This document shows positions 35,310-44,550 of a stretch of 64,000 nucleotides of DNA, piece by piece (positions within the stretch are counted from its first letter, which is position 1; each line of letters begins with the position of its first letter). The stretch covers positions 69,459-133,458 of the forward strand of contig CAYGCQ010000001.1 in NCBI GenBank assembly GCA_964348455.1, read 5' to 3'. Below the pieces are notes generated by a model, which saw nothing but the letters and a program-made list of their open reading frames with translations, did not search any database and was not told the origin of the DNA. Source of the stretch: UBA10133 sp964348455. GTDB lineage: Bacteria > Patescibacteriota > Microgenomatia > UBA1400 > MFAQ01. The position numbers were made by a program, and so were the translations under genes.

Positions 35310-37236
35310 AAGCAAAACTTTTATTTTTCTACTTCTAACCACCTTATTGGGTGGTGTTCTCAGATTTTGGAAATTGGCCGACTTCCCTGTAGCACCCAAC
35401 TGGGATGAGGTGAGTCATGGAGTTAATGCCTACTCGATACTCTTGACCGGAAAAGATGAATGGGGAATTTCATTCCCTCATATTTTTCGAGCATTTGGTG
35501 ACTACAAACTTCCTTTGTATATTTATCTCTCTACTATCCCAGTTTGGCTTTTTGGATTAAACGTATTTGCTGTGAGATTCATTTCTGCCTTAGCCGGAAC
35601 TCTCGCCATCCCCGGAATTTACTTACTAACACGAGAACCCTTCACAAATAAAGACACATCAAAGGACTCACCTGTCATTCCCGACCAGATCGGGAATCTA
35701 TATAAAGACCTTCCGCTCCTCTCTGCCCTCCTTCTTGCCATCTCTCCATGGCACTTCTTCATTTCTCGTCCCGCTCTGGAAGCCAATCTATCACTTACCC
35801 TAATAATTTTCGGCTTTTATTTCTTATTACGATTTTTGAAGCAAAATCAACCTGTCATCCCGACCGCAGTGGAGGGATCTCAAACCACAAAAAAATCTTT
35901 ATCTCGAAAGATTTCTCTTCTCCCCGCGGTCCTACTTCTTGGTCTTTCCCTCCACACTTACAACACCGCCCGCGTCTTCGTCCCATTAATGGTTATCACA
36001 ACACTTTTAATCTATAAAGAAAAATTTCTATCTAACATTCGTCATTCCGGGCTTGACCCGGAATCCATCCGGAAACAAAAAAATTTAAATAGATTCCTAA
36101 TCAGGGTCTCCCAGTCGCTACGATCGGGAATGACAAGTAATATTTTTGCACTGCTCCTGGTAGTTATTTTCTCCGGCCTCGTCATCTTTCAAGTCTTCGT
36201 TGGAGAGGGCACAGCCCGCTACGAAAAATTAAAGATTTTATCGCCAGCTGCCGTTTTTCAAATAGGGGAAAGTCGAGCTAATAGCCAGCTAGCACCTCTA
36301 TTTGCCAAGCTGATTCATAATCGACCTGTTTTCTTTGTTGGCACCGCACTCAGAAATTACATAGGGTATTTCACTCCCGATTTTTTCTCTCAGAAATGGG
36401 GAGCCCAGTTCCAGTTTGCAATTCCGGATCAGAACCTTTTGACTCTTCCTGTATTCCTCTTGGCCTTTCTCGGCTTCTTCTCTTTCCTTAGACGAATCAA
36501 CCCCCTTACGAATCATAAAATCATAAGTCATTCCCGACCTGATCGGGAATCTATACAAATGAATTCCATCAAATCCTTTCAGTTTCTTTATTCCTGGCTC
36601 TTACTATCCCCGATAGCAGCGTCTCTCACTATAGATCCACCACAAGCCCTTCGCCCAAATCCCATGATCCCAGCCCTGATCATTTTTGCTGCACTGGGTT
36701 TTTACCGGCTTTTAAGTCTCGTTGGGTCCAAATGGAAAACAACAATCTCTGTCCTTCTTGCCTTGTGGATATCTATTTCTTTCGGTTTTTATCTCAAGAA
36801 TTACTTCGGTGATTATTCTCAAAAGTATTCTTCTTCATGGCAACATAGCTACGCTGAAGTAATGGATTACGTTAAAGATCACCAATCTGAATACGACAAA
36901 ATTTTTATAACCAAGCGCTTAGGCGAACCTCACATTTTCTATGCTTTTTACACCAAGTTAAATCCGGAACTGCTTCAGCTAGGGGGTGACAATATCCGTT
37001 TTGAGAAGTCTGACTGGTTCTGGACAGATAAGATAGATAACATCTATTTTGTAAACGATTGGCAAATCCCAACTACCGGTATAAAAACTCTGCCATTAGA
37101 AAGTGGCGGTCAAATTCCCACCCAGAGAAGTCTCCTTATAACTTCTCCGGAACATGTACCGGTCAACGCTCATGTCATAAAAACAGTCAATTTCTTAGAT
37201 GGTACTCCAGCGTTTATAATTACTTCTGTCCCATGA
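35293..37236 (+). CDS. PMT_2-like GT-C glycosyltransferase, tandem paralog 4, five in-frame repeats
   Basis: A 647-residue membrane protein from ATG 35293 (MKSIFKSKTFIF); a GTG at 35278 is the alternative. The outer loop has NWDEVSHGVNAYSILLTGKD, then FRAFGDYKLPLYIYLS. It is the longest sister gene because five dispersed repeats are read in frame: residues about 128-137, 188-197, 250-259, 267-281 (the only reverse-orientation copy in the window) and 412-421. All fall between helices. The stop overlaps the next start by 4 bp. Confidence 0.83.
   Translation: MKSIFKSKTFIFLLLTTLLGGVLRFWKLADFPVAPNWDEVSHGVNAYSILLTGKDEWGISFPHIFRAFGDYKLPLYIYLSTIPVWLFGLNVFAVRFISALAGTLAIPGIYLLTREPFTNKDTSKDSPVIPDQIGNLYKDLPLLSALLLAISPWHFFISRPALEANLSLTLIIFGFYFLLRFLKQNQPVIPTAVEGSQTTKKSLSRKISLLPAVLLLGLSLHTYNTARVFVPLMVITTLLIYKEKFLSNIRHSGLDPESIRKQKNLNRFLIRVSQSLRSGMTSNIFALLLVVIFSGLVIFQVFVGEGTARYEKLKILSPAAVFQIGESRANSQLAPLFAKLIHNRPVFFVGTALRNYIGYFTPDFFSQKWGAQFQFAIPDQNLLTLPVFLLAFLGFFSFLRRINPLTNHKIISHSRPDRESIQMNSIKSFQFLYSWLLLSPIAASLTIDPPQALRPNPMIPALIIFAALGFYRLLSLVGSKWKTTISVLLALWISISFGFYLKNYFGDYSQKYSSSWQHSYAEVMDYVKDHQSEYDKIFITKRLGEPHIFYAFYTKLNPELLQLGGDNIRFEKSDWFWTDKIDNIYFVNDWQIPTTGIKTLPLESGGQIPTQRSLLITSPEHVPVNAHVIKTVNFLDGTPAFIITSVP
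35674..35702 (+). repeat. In-frame palindromic repeat in gene 35293
   Basis: A short-form copy, slightly diverged (ACCAGAT in place of ACCTGAT), read VIPDQIGNLYK in the loop before a helix. Confidence 0.9.
35854..35884 (+). repeat. In-frame dispersed repeat (CGACCGCAGTGGAGGG core) in gene 35293
   Basis: A copy of the family with GTCATCCCGA and GGGATCTCA ends, read VIPTAVEGSQ. Related copies are at 50312 and 54690. Confidence 0.85.
36041..36134. repeat. Two in-frame repeats in opposite orientation in gene 35293
   Basis: Copy 36041-36070 (CCGGGCTTGACCCGG core) is in the usual orientation and read RHSGLDPESI. Copy 36091-36134 is a long form carrying the GGGAGACC inner module, in reverse orientation, read FLIRVSQSLRSGM. 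This is the only inverted copy found. Confidence 0.85.
36527..36555 (+). repeat. In-frame palindromic repeat in gene 35293
   Basis: A short-form copy with arms ATTCCCGA/TCGGGAAT, read SHSRPDRESI in a loop between helices. Confidence 0.9.
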
Positions 37237-38957
37237 AGAAATACACCATACTGATTGTTGCTCTGGTTCTAGGTACATTCCTTCGGCTGTGGCAGTTGTC
37301 TGCAGTTCCAAATGGATTGACCTGGGACGAAGCAGCTATTGGCTACAATGCTTTTTCGATTCTAAAGACCGGTCGAGATGAGCATGGCGCATTCTTACCA
37401 CTTATCTTCAAAAGTTTTGGGGATTACAAGCCAGGCGCATATATTTACCTCACTGTTCCCTCAGTCGCTATATTTGGCTTGAATGAATTCGCTGTGCGCT
37501 TTCCATCTGCTCTTGCCGGCATTCTGGGCATATTGGGCATTTACCTTCTCACCAATGAAATATTCTCAAATAAGTCTAAATCAAAATCAAAATCAAAAAA
37601 CAATGTCATTCCCGACCTGATCGGGAATCTATATAAATCAAATTCAACTTTTAATTTAGGGTCTTTCGCCGCTCTTGCCTTCGCCATTTCTCCCTGGTCT
37701 GTTCACTTTAGCCATGGATCTTGGGAGGTGAATGTTTTCTCCACTTTGACAATTTTTGCACTCTACTACTTCTTGAGATTTATAAAAAATAAATCATCTC
37801 TATACCCATCACTTCTTTTGGCTTGTTTGTCACTGGCCATGTATCAAGCTGCCAAGCTTCTTACACCTCTAGTATTCCTTCTATTTGTCATAATTTACTG
37901 GAAAGAATTTTGGTTGGAATTTAAGAAATATCTCAATCCAAGAAAACTGTTATTAGTATTACCCTTTGTACTATTTGGCTTATTTATCTTTTTTGGATCT
38001 ATCTTTGGTAGTGCTGGTAATAGACTTAGTACTCTTAGTATCTTTAACTACAAGCCAAATCTCGCAGAAAAAGCACTGCCAATAGACGGGCCAAATTCAT
38101 TTGCTACTCCCATATTTCATAATCAGACCCAGTTGTCCACCTCACTAGTGATCTCCCGCTACATCTATCATTTTTCTCCGGAAGTCCTACTTTATGAGGG
38201 TCCGATAATCTCTGAAAGGGGACACATCCCTGGCCTTGGAGTTTTGAACCCTCTCGAATTTATTTGGCTTGTGTTTGGATTCATCTGGCTCGCTCGTCAA
38301 ATTTTTCCAGGCAGTCATGACTCACCAAGTAAGCCCACTCTTTTAATCCTTGGACTATTGTTTATCGCCCCGATACCCGCTTCGCTGACTTTGGCCGAAT
38401 TTTCAACCGTTCGCGCGCTATTTATGTTAGTTCCACTTGCCATAATTTCCGGTATTGGTATGGCCTATTCGATTCAGCAATTAAAATACTTTGCAGTTCC
38501 CATAGTTATCTTGTATGGTTTGGTCACCGTTTACACTTTTGATGTCTACTTTTTTCACAGCCAAACAGCTTTTGCAAAAGAATTTAATTATGGATACAAA
38601 CAAGTAGTTGGATTAATCAAAGAAAATCCAACCAAAAGAGTTGTGTTTACTGATGTCTTCGGTCAGCCATATATTTATTATCTCTTTTATACCGCTTACG
38701 ATCCCGATACATATCAAAAAAACAATGGCTTTATAGACGGAGGACTTGATGTGGGAAAAGTTGATAAAGTCGCCAACGTAGAGTTCCATCAATTTAATTC
38801 CGATGACATGAATACTGGTAAGGACACTCTCTTTATCGGGAGTGAGGGTAATATCAATAACCAGTTCGACATAGCCGGGTCAAACGTGTCTCTTTTTCGC
38901 CAATTTGAAACTCCTGATCTAAAAATCTTATTTAGAGTCATTAAAACTAAACAATGA
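37233..38957 (+). CDS. PMT_2-like GT-C glycosyltransferase, tandem paralog 5
   Basis: A 574-residue membrane protein from ATG 37233 (MKKYTILIVALV), set by the ATGA overlap with the upstream stop. A longer frame from 37059 adds 58 residues that are the shadow of the previous gene and is rejected. The outer loop reads TWDEAAIGYNAFSILKTGRD, then FKSFGDYKPGAYIYLTVP. One repeat, VIPDLIGNLYK, is at about 125-135, directly after a low-complexity SKSKSKSK run that may mark the insertion site. The soluble C-terminal tail is outside. The stop overlaps paralog 6 by 4 bp. Confidence 0.86.
   Translation: MKKYTILIVALVLGTFLRLWQLSAVPNGLTWDEAAIGYNAFSILKTGRDEHGAFLPLIFKSFGDYKPGAYIYLTVPSVAIFGLNEFAVRFPSALAGILGILGIYLLTNEIFSNKSKSKSKSKNNVIPDLIGNLYKSNSTFNLGSFAALAFAISPWSVHFSHGSWEVNVFSTLTIFALYYFLRFIKNKSSLYPSLLLACLSLAMYQAAKLLTPLVFLLFVIIYWKEFWLEFKKYLNPRKLLLVLPFVLFGLFIFFGSIFGSAGNRLSTLSIFNYKPNLAEKALPIDGPNSFATPIFHNQTQLSTSLVISRYIYHFSPEVLLYEGPIISERGHIPGLGVLNPLEFIWLVFGFIWLARQIFPGSHDSPSKPTLLILGLLFIAPIPASLTLAEFSTVRALFMLVPLAIISGIGMAYSIQQLKYFAVPIVILYGLVTVYTFDVYFFHSQTAFAKEFNYGYKQVVGLIKENPTKRVVFTDVFGQPYIYYLFYTAYDPDTYQKNNGFIDGGLDVGKVDKVANVEFHQFNSDDMNTGKDTLFIGSEGNINNQFDIAGSNVSLFRQFETPDLKILFRVIKTKQ
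37605..37633 (+). repeat. In-frame palindromic repeat in gene 37233
   Basis: A short-form copy with arms ATTCCCGA/TCGGGAAT, read VIPDLIGNLYK. It is preceded by a 6-bp tandem run (TCAAAA units, 37580-37598). Confidence 0.9.
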
Positions 38958-40804
38958 AATCAACTGTCATTCCGGGCTTGACCCGGAATCTATACAAATT
39001 TATTCCTATTATTCTTGTCTTGCTATTAGCTGCCTTTCTAAGATTAATCTCTCTGGACAAATTTCCGGCTGGTTTAAACGCAGATGAAGCCGCGATTGGG
39101 TACAACGCTTGGTCTTTGATCCAGACAGGTAAAGATGAACATTCTATGTCTTGGCCATTAGTATTTAGATCTTTCGATGACTACAAGCCTCCAGTTTATT
39201 TTTATCTTGTCCTCCCATTCGTAAAATTTTTAGGACTGAATGTCTGGTCTGTCCGTCTTCCCTCAGCACTAGACGGTATTGCCTCTGTCTACCTCCTTTA
39301 CTTAGTTGTCATTCTTTTATTCAAAAAAACAAATTCCACTAACAATCATGTCATCCTCGCGAAGGCGGGGATCCATCCGGATCACAATTCTTCTGATTTA
39401 GAATGTGACACAAAGACATATCGATTTGCCCTCCTCTCCGCCCTCCTTCTCGCTATTTCTCCTTGGCATCTTCAGTTCTCTCGGGGAGGATGGGAGGTAA
39501 ACGCAGCACTCTTTTTTATCCTTTTGGGGATTTGGTCTTTCTTCAAGGGCTTGGAAAAGCCAAAATATTTTTATCTCTTTGTCATTTCTATGGCCGTCAG
39601 CCTCTACACATATCACTCCGCCCGCATCATCTCTCCCTTACTTGCCCTCACTCTCGTCATCCTCTTCTGGAAACAACTCTTCCCAATATCATTACCCAAA
39701 GTCCATCGTGTCATTCCCGACCTGATCGGGAATCTATATAAATCTACCGCTTCAAAAACCTGTCTCATCGCCTGTCTTCTCGGCCTCCTCCTCTCCCTCC
39801 CTCTCGCCGGCCAGCTTCTATCCAAAGAAGGTCAATCGCGTTTTTCAGGAGTTTCTGTTTTTTCAGATACCGGTCCACTCTGGCAAGCACTGGAACAGCG
39901 TAGAGCTCACACCCCTGAAACTATTTTTATCAAATCTATTCACAACCAATATCTTTCCTACGGACTAAGATTTGTCAAAAATTATTTATCTCACTTTTCA
40001 CCACGCTTTCTATTTGTTACCGGAGACGAGATTGCTCGTAGTAAAGTGCCTGGTATGGGGCAGACTTATTTGTTCTTGATACCATTTTATTTTCTAGGAC
40101 TTTACTCCTTACTGAAACTAGATTCGAAGGGTAAAAAACTTATTTTTATTTGGTTCTTGATAGCGCCATTGGCTGCTGCTCTAACTTTTCAGTCACCTCA
40201 TGCCCTACGCTCTCAGAACATGGTAGTGCCTCTATCGGTAATCTCTGCGCTTGGACTTTCAGTATTTATAAACCTGCTTCTAAGAGTAAATAAGAAATGG
40301 CTCACTATTACGATTTCAACTTTACTATTTCTTTCTGGCACCTACTCCGTCGCTCGGTATCTACATCTATACTATGTTCATTACCCCAAAGAGCTCCCCT
40401 TTGCTTGGCAATTCGGTTTTGATCAAGTCGCTGCTTATACCAACGACAACTATGATAATTATGACCGTATCTTAATTTCCGATCGTTATGATCAGCCCTA
40501 CATACTTATGGCCTTTTTCCTAAAATATCCACCTGAAGTGCTCCAAAAAGAACTTGTCATGACCCCTCGCGATAAGTTTGGTTTCTCCACGGTCAGAAAG
40601 TTCGGAAAGTTTGAATTCCGATCAATTGACTATGGTCAAGATAAGTTGCTTCCAAATACCCTTATAATGGCCGCAGACGAGGCCGTCGATGATGAAGCCG
40701 TAATCCATATTATCAACGACCCCGCCGGAATCCCAATGTACAAATTCATCTCGACAGAACCTGTTTTAAAAATTGATCTACCTATCACTGCCAAAGAAAA
40801 ATAA
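38954..40804 (+). CDS. PMT_2-like GT-C glycosyltransferase, tandem paralog 6
   Basis: A 616-residue membrane protein. The outer loop reads NADEAAIGYNAWSLIQTGKD, then FRSFDDYKPPVYFYLVLP. Three repeats are translated: residues 5-14 in the N-terminal tail (VIPGLTRNLYK), about 133-142 (VILAKAGIHP) and about 253-262 (VIPDLIGNLYK). Its ATG overlaps the upstream stop, so the N-terminal repeat lies within the natural protein, as in paralog 1. It is the last gene of the tandem block and is followed by a repeat-filled gap. Confidence 0.85.
   Translation: MKSTVIPGLTRNLYKFIPIILVLLLAAFLRLISLDKFPAGLNADEAAIGYNAWSLIQTGKDEHSMSWPLVFRSFDDYKPPVYFYLVLPFVKFLGLNVWSVRLPSALDGIASVYLLYLVVILLFKKTNSTNNHVILAKAGIHPDHNSSDLECDTKTYRFALLSALLLAISPWHLQFSRGGWEVNAALFFILLGIWSFFKGLEKPKYFYLFVISMAVSLYTYHSARIISPLLALTLVILFWKQLFPISLPKVHRVIPDLIGNLYKSTASKTCLIACLLGLLLSLPLAGQLLSKEGQSRFSGVSVFSDTGPLWQALEQRRAHTPETIFIKSIHNQYLSYGLRFVKNYLSHFSPRFLFVTGDEIARSKVPGMGQTYLFLIPFYFLGLYSLLKLDSKGKKLIFIWFLIAPLAAALTFQSPHALRSQNMVVPLSVISALGLSVFINLLLRVNKKWLTITISTLLFLSGTYSVARYLHLYYVHYPKELPFAWQFGFDQVAAYTNDNYDNYDRILISDRYDQPYILMAFFLKYPPEVLQKELVMTPRDKFGFSTVRKFGKFEFRSIDYGQDKLLPNTLIMAADEAVDDEAVIHIINDPAGIPMYKFISTEPVLKIDLPITAKEK
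38966..38994 (+). repeat. In-frame palindromic repeat at the N-terminus of gene 38954
   Basis: A copy with a CCGGGCTTGACCCGG core, read VIPGLTRNLYK from the fifth codon. Confidence 0.9.
39350..39379 (+). repeat. In-frame dispersed repeat in gene 38954
   Basis: A copy with a CGCGAAGGCG core, read VILAKAGIHP in a loop between helices. Confidence 0.9.
39710..39738 (+). repeat. In-frame palindromic repeat in gene 38954
   Basis: A short-form copy with arms ATTCCCGA/TCGGGAAT, read VIPDLIGNLYK just before a helix. Confidence 0.9.
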
Positions 40805-40806
40805 AC

Positions 40807-41080
40807 GTCATTCCTGCGCAGGAATGACGCTGGTACCCGAAGGGGGAAATCCATCAAATCAATTTCATCCCCTTTCGTCATTGCGAGTTTCGTAACCGAT
40901 CCCAGAGTCGCCTCAGGAGACACCGAAGCAATCTCACTCCACCCTTGTCATTCTGAACTTGATTCAGAATCCATCCCCTCATCTCACACAAACAATCTCA
41001 CTCCACACACCACACCACACGTCATGGGGTTAATCCGCCGTGGCGGAAGTTTTGGTATTCCGAACCGAAGCAATCTATAA
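40807..41080 (+). repeat. Four dispersed repeats filling the gap before gene 41093
   Basis: The 288-bp gap holds a long form with GCTGGTACCCGAAGGGG inner module (40807-40855), a TCATTGCGAG...GAAGCAATC copy with the GAGTCGCCT inner module (40877-40935), an ATTCTGAACTTGATTCAGAAT copy (40947-40976) and a GAAGCAATC-ending copy with a TCCGCCGTGGCGGA hairpin (41021-41080). No gene is seen in the gap. The last copy's end, CAATCTATAA, forms part of a TATAAT (41076-41081) 11 nt before the next ATG. Confidence 0.88.
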
Positions 41081-41081
41081 T
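41076..41081 (+). promoter_or_regulatory. -10 box formed at the edge of a repeat, before gene 41093
   Basis: TATAAT spans the right end of a dispersed repeat and ends 11 nt before the ATG at 41093. If used, the repeat supplies part of the promoter. Confidence 0.45.
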
Positions 41082-41092
41082 ATAAATATTCA

Positions 41093-41974
41093 ATGAAAGC
41101 CACTCGTCAAACAATCTCCGTCACTATGGCCTCGTACAACAACGAGGATAGTATTGCCGACACTCTCAATTCCGTCAAAGGCTGGGTTGATGAGATCATC
41201 GTAGTCGATGGCACCTCTTCCGACAAGACTGCAGAGATTGCCAAGAAAATGGGAGCCAGGGTCATGATAAGAGAGAACAACCCTATCTTCCACATTCAAA
41301 AGAGAATAGCAAATGATGCTGCCAAATCGGACTGGATTCTTCAACTCGACACAGACGAAGTGGTAACTCCTGAAATGAAAAAAGAAATTATTGGTATCCT
41401 GGAAGGCCGATACTTCGGTTATAACTGGTGGATCTCACCTCTTAAACTTTCGTTAAATAAAATTTATAAAATCTTCCCCGAACCAAAACTTTTGCATTCA
41501 CCTGCATCAGCCTACTGGTTACCACGCAAAAATTATTTTCTCAAAGGCACTCTGATGCACTCCGGCCAATATCCAGATCCGGTAATTAGATTATTTCAAA
41601 AAGGAAAGGCCGAGCTGCCGGGCAAAGATGTCCACGAACAAATGGTAGTTAAAGGCGTTACTGGCTGGTTGAGGTCAAATCTCGATCACTTTGGAACCCC
41701 AAACTTTTCCAGATACCTTATCAGAGAAGATCGCTACTCAAGTTTGAACGCCCATCAGCTGAAAGAAAAAGGTCTAAAAATAAACATCTTGAATACGATA
41801 AATTATTTATTCTTCAAGCCTCTTGGAACTTTTTGCAGTCTATACTTCCGTTACCGGGGTTTCTTGGATGGCTTTCCTGGTTTTGTTTTTGCTCTCTACT
41901 CCGGACTTCATCACGCTTTCTCATACATGAAACTCTGGGAATTATATAAAGACATTGACTATGGAACCCATTAA
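41093..41974 (+). CDS. GT2 glycosyltransferase, WaaE-like
   Basis: A 293-residue family 2 enzyme. VDGTSSDKT and LDTDEVV give the nucleotide and metal sites of the WaaE/KdtX-like subgroup (here DTDE in place of DADE). VHEQMVVKG is the conserved acceptor-side block. A hydrophobic C-terminal segment (FPGFVFALYSGLHHAFSYMK) probably binds the membrane. The GT4 gene downstream overlaps its 3' end by 14 bp. Confidence 0.85.
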   Translation: MKATRQTISVTMASYNNEDSIADTLNSVKGWVDEIIVVDGTSSDKTAEIAKKMGARVMIRENNPIFHIQKRIANDAAKSDWILQLDTDEVVTPEMKKEIIGILEGRYFGYNWWISPLKLSLNKIYKIFPEPKLLHSPASAYWLPRKNYFLKGTLMHSGQYPDPVIRLFQKGKAELPGKDVHEQMVVKGVTGWLRSNLDHFGTPNFSRYLIREDRYSSLNAHQLKEKGLKINILNTINYLFFKPLGTFCSLYFRYRGFLDGFPGFVFALYSGLHHAFSYMKLWELYKDIDYGTH

Positions 41975-42977
41975 AGTATTTATTAACAGCGGTGGCCACT
42001 CTGCCGGAAGAGGAGTCGGGGTCTATGCCGACAATCTCTCCAAGTCACTAACTAAGTTTCCGGAAATTATATTAACGGATAAAAATCCGGACATTATTCA
42101 CTACCCATTCTTTGATCTTTTTTATCCTACTCTCAAAATAAAAAAAGAAAAACCAACTGTAGTAACCATTCACGATCTTACACCTCTGGTAATGTCGGAT
42201 AGATATCCAAGAGGCGTCATGGGTACCATTAATCTGCTTAGGCAGTGGTATTCACTTCGCTCTGTCGCTGCCATTATCACCGATTCAAATAATTCGAAGC
42301 AGGATATCGAGAAATATTTTAGAATTTCCCCGGAAAAAATATTCGTCACCCCTCTTGCAGTAGGGGATAGTTACAAGGTTAAACCAAGCCCTGCCAAGAT
42401 TGCCGAGGTGAAAAAGAAATACAACTTGCCGAACAAATTTGTCTTCACCATTTCTTCTGGTCCGAACCCAAACAAGAATCTACCATCACTGGCTGAGGTA
42501 ACTGATCGACTAGGTGTCCCCCTCGTAATTGTTGGAAAAAACATGATTCAGGAAATAGTAAAGCCTGTTCACCCAGAGCTAATCGACCTCGTAAGGCTTC
42601 AGGTGTATAACCACATTAATATTCTAGGAGCCATTCCAAACGAAGACGTAAACGCCATATTCCACCTCGCCTCTCTTTACGTTCAACCATCTTACTACGA
42701 AGGGTTTGGCTTACCACTACTGGAAGCCATGACAAAAGGCTGTTTAATAGCTTCTTCAAACACTTCCAGCTCTCCTGAGATCTATCATGAGGGGGCCATC
42801 ACCTTCAATCCCCGAAAATTAAAATCCATGGAGAAAGCGATTCAAAAAGCACTCAGTCTTTCGCCAAAACAAAAAGCCCACCAAATTGAAATGGCAAGAG
42901 AGCGCTCCAGAGACTTTACCTGGGCCAAAACCGCCAAACAAACTCTCGAAGTCTACAAAAAGGTAGGCTCTCTATAA
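41961..42977 (+). CDS. GT4 glycosyltransferase
   Basis: A 338-residue GT-B enzyme. The start is ATG 41961 (MEPIKVFINSGG); an in-frame TTG lies 6 nt upstream. The N-terminal domain has GRGVGVYADNL. The C-terminal donor domain has ISSGPNPNKNL and the EX7E-type YYEGFGLPLLEAMTKGCLI. This resembles mannosyl- and other hexosyl-transferases of family 4. It overlaps the upstream GT2 by 14 bp and the convergent unknown gene by 6 bp. Confidence 0.85.
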   Translation: MEPIKVFINSGGHSAGRGVGVYADNLSKSLTKFPEIILTDKNPDIIHYPFFDLFYPTLKIKKEKPTVVTIHDLTPLVMSDRYPRGVMGTINLLRQWYSLRSVAAIITDSNNSKQDIEKYFRISPEKIFVTPLAVGDSYKVKPSPAKIAEVKKKYNLPNKFVFTISSGPNPNKNLPSLAEVTDRLGVPLVIVGKNMIQEIVKPVHPELIDLVRLQVYNHINILGAIPNEDVNAIFHLASLYVQPSYYEGFGLPLLEAMTKGCLIASSNTSSSPEIYHEGAITFNPRKLKSMEKAIQKALSLSPKQKAHQIEMARERSRDFTWAKTAKQTLEVYKKVGSL

Positions 42978-44543
42978 TTTTCTTGCCAGAGTAAAATACT
43001 CAAAAAACTTTTGATATGCAGGAGTTCCTTTGTTGGGGTTGGGATCACTTAAAAATTTGTACGCCAAGTTTCGATATATTCTAACCTCAGATGGAGTGAT
43101 GATTTCAGAAAGTTGCTTTGCTGTTCGTTCAATAATAAAGTTAATTTCAGTTTTAAGAATCAATTTCTCAACGTCTATAGCTTCATCATCGTGTGATCCG
43201 AATTTCACAATATCTATTCCATATCTTGCCATTTCCATAATTATTTCTTCATGGTGTGGATCTTCTATTGATACAAAACGTGGCCAGCCGAGAACAATTT
43301 CTAGACTATTTCCAGAGTCTTCGGCCTTCTTATATTCTAAGTAAATATGGGTCAAGTCATTATACTTTCTGGGTTCATCTGCTAAATATCTAAAGAGTTT
43401 AGCTCTTTCCCCGGTTGGATTTCTGATAGATTCAATCTCCCAACCATACCAAACATCATGGTGGTGAATATCATTTCTACCACCGTCGTTGTTGTAAGAT
43501 CGTTCAGGGTCAAACTCGAGATTTGGTCGAATGATCATTATTGGGGTTTCCTTGTTGATTGATGGATTTTTCATTATTAACCCTCTAAACTCAACAGCTT
43601 CTGACGGATACTCTTCCAGCCTCTGTTTCATATACTGCATATCTTCTTCAAAAAATTTTCTTGCAAGCATGACAGCTTCTAGGTCTGAAATGATCTCTTT
43701 TTGACTTGGTCTTTCTTTCGATTTTTGCACTCCAATCTCTAACTTAAAATTTGATTCCAGCATGCTACTGTCAAACCATGTCTTCTCAAATGAATTATCT
43801 GAATCATCGGGGTATTCGCGGTTAACTCTGTCTATGGGACCATAATAATCTAGCTCATCAAAGTCAGTATGATTTTTGATATCTAGGGGGTAATAATATG
43901 TCTTAGCTTCGTTAAGGTTACCGGTTGAAAATAGCTGCGTAAACTCTCTTACTTTATTTGCTAATTTGCTGGTAAAAACATCTTTGCTTGCAGCTACTAA
44001 TGAGTGGATATGTGCAAGCTCTCTAGGATCCAGAAATACAGTTACCTTTATCATATTAAACAAGTCCATCCTTGCCAGCTCCGCTGTTCTGTTATCTACA
44101 TCCTCATATTTTTCTATTAGCTTGATGATCTGCTCAATTGCCTTTTTTATATTTCCGACTGTTATTTCATTCGGAAGATTAGAGGATTCCTCTGAAATCG
44201 ACAGCAAGCTTTCAATTACATCAGATTTGCAACTTCGGTCAGTGGATTGAATAATGCTCGGTTCAGAGATAATTTTGGCAAGCAAAGAAACATCTTCTCC
44301 TTTCCATTGTTTTTCTAGTACTCGTAATATGCTTAGCTTCTCAGTAGAGGAGTTTATTGTCAGGATGTTTTCAGTCATTGCCTCCTTCCAATTATCTCCT
44401 AAGATATTTTTTGCTTTGTTAGCGAGCCTTATCTTTTCTTCAGAGTCAAGATAGCCAACTTGATATATTTCTTGGAATAATAGATCAGTTTCGGACAGTA
44501 TTCCTTCATTCACATTTGATAATATTTTGTCAGAATCAATCAT
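42972..44543 (-). CDS. Unrecognised 523-residue acidic cytoplasmic protein
   Basis: No known family is recognised. The protein is acidic, lacks a signal peptide and lacks membrane helices. The N-terminal half (1-200) is helix-rich. A middle section is rich in Asp, Asn and Tyr (about 215-260). The C-terminal half has a conserved-looking HHHDVWYGWEIESI (360-373) and GWPRFVSIEDPHHEE. Residues 283-306 align without gaps to residues 17-40 of the adjacent 80-residue protein (shared FFEED and a following Tyr). On the minus strand it follows that small gene by 7 bp. An AGGA lies just before its ATG and a TATGAT further upstream. It is out of place among glycan genes. Confidence 0.7.
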   Translation of the reverse strand: MIDSDKILSNVNEGILSETDLLFQEIYQVGYLDSEEKIRLANKAKNILGDNWKEAMTENILTINSSTEKLSILRVLEKQWKGEDVSLLAKIISEPSIIQSTDRSCKSDVIESLLSISEESSNLPNEITVGNIKKAIEQIIKLIEKYEDVDNRTAELARMDLFNMIKVTVFLDPRELAHIHSLVAASKDVFTSKLANKVREFTQLFSTGNLNEAKTYYYPLDIKNHTDFDELDYYGPIDRVNREYPDDSDNSFEKTWFDSSMLESNFKLEIGVQKSKERPSQKEIISDLEAVMLARKFFEEDMQYMKQRLEEYPSEAVEFRGLIMKNPSINKETPIMIIRPNLEFDPERSYNNDGGRNDIHHHDVWYGWEIESIRNPTGERAKLFRYLADEPRKYNDLTHIYLEYKKAEDSGNSLEIVLGWPRFVSIEDPHHEEIIMEMARYGIDIVKFGSHDDEAIDVEKLILKTEINFIIERTAKQLSEIITPSEVRIYRNLAYKFLSDPNPNKGTPAYQKFFEYFTLARKL

Positions 44544-44550
44544 TTCCTAA

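Noticed and set aside
37059..37232. 58-residue N-terminal extension of tandem paralog 5
   Set aside because: It is the shadow frame of the end of paralog 4. ATG 37233 overlaps the upstream stop as ATGA and starts directly at the first helix.
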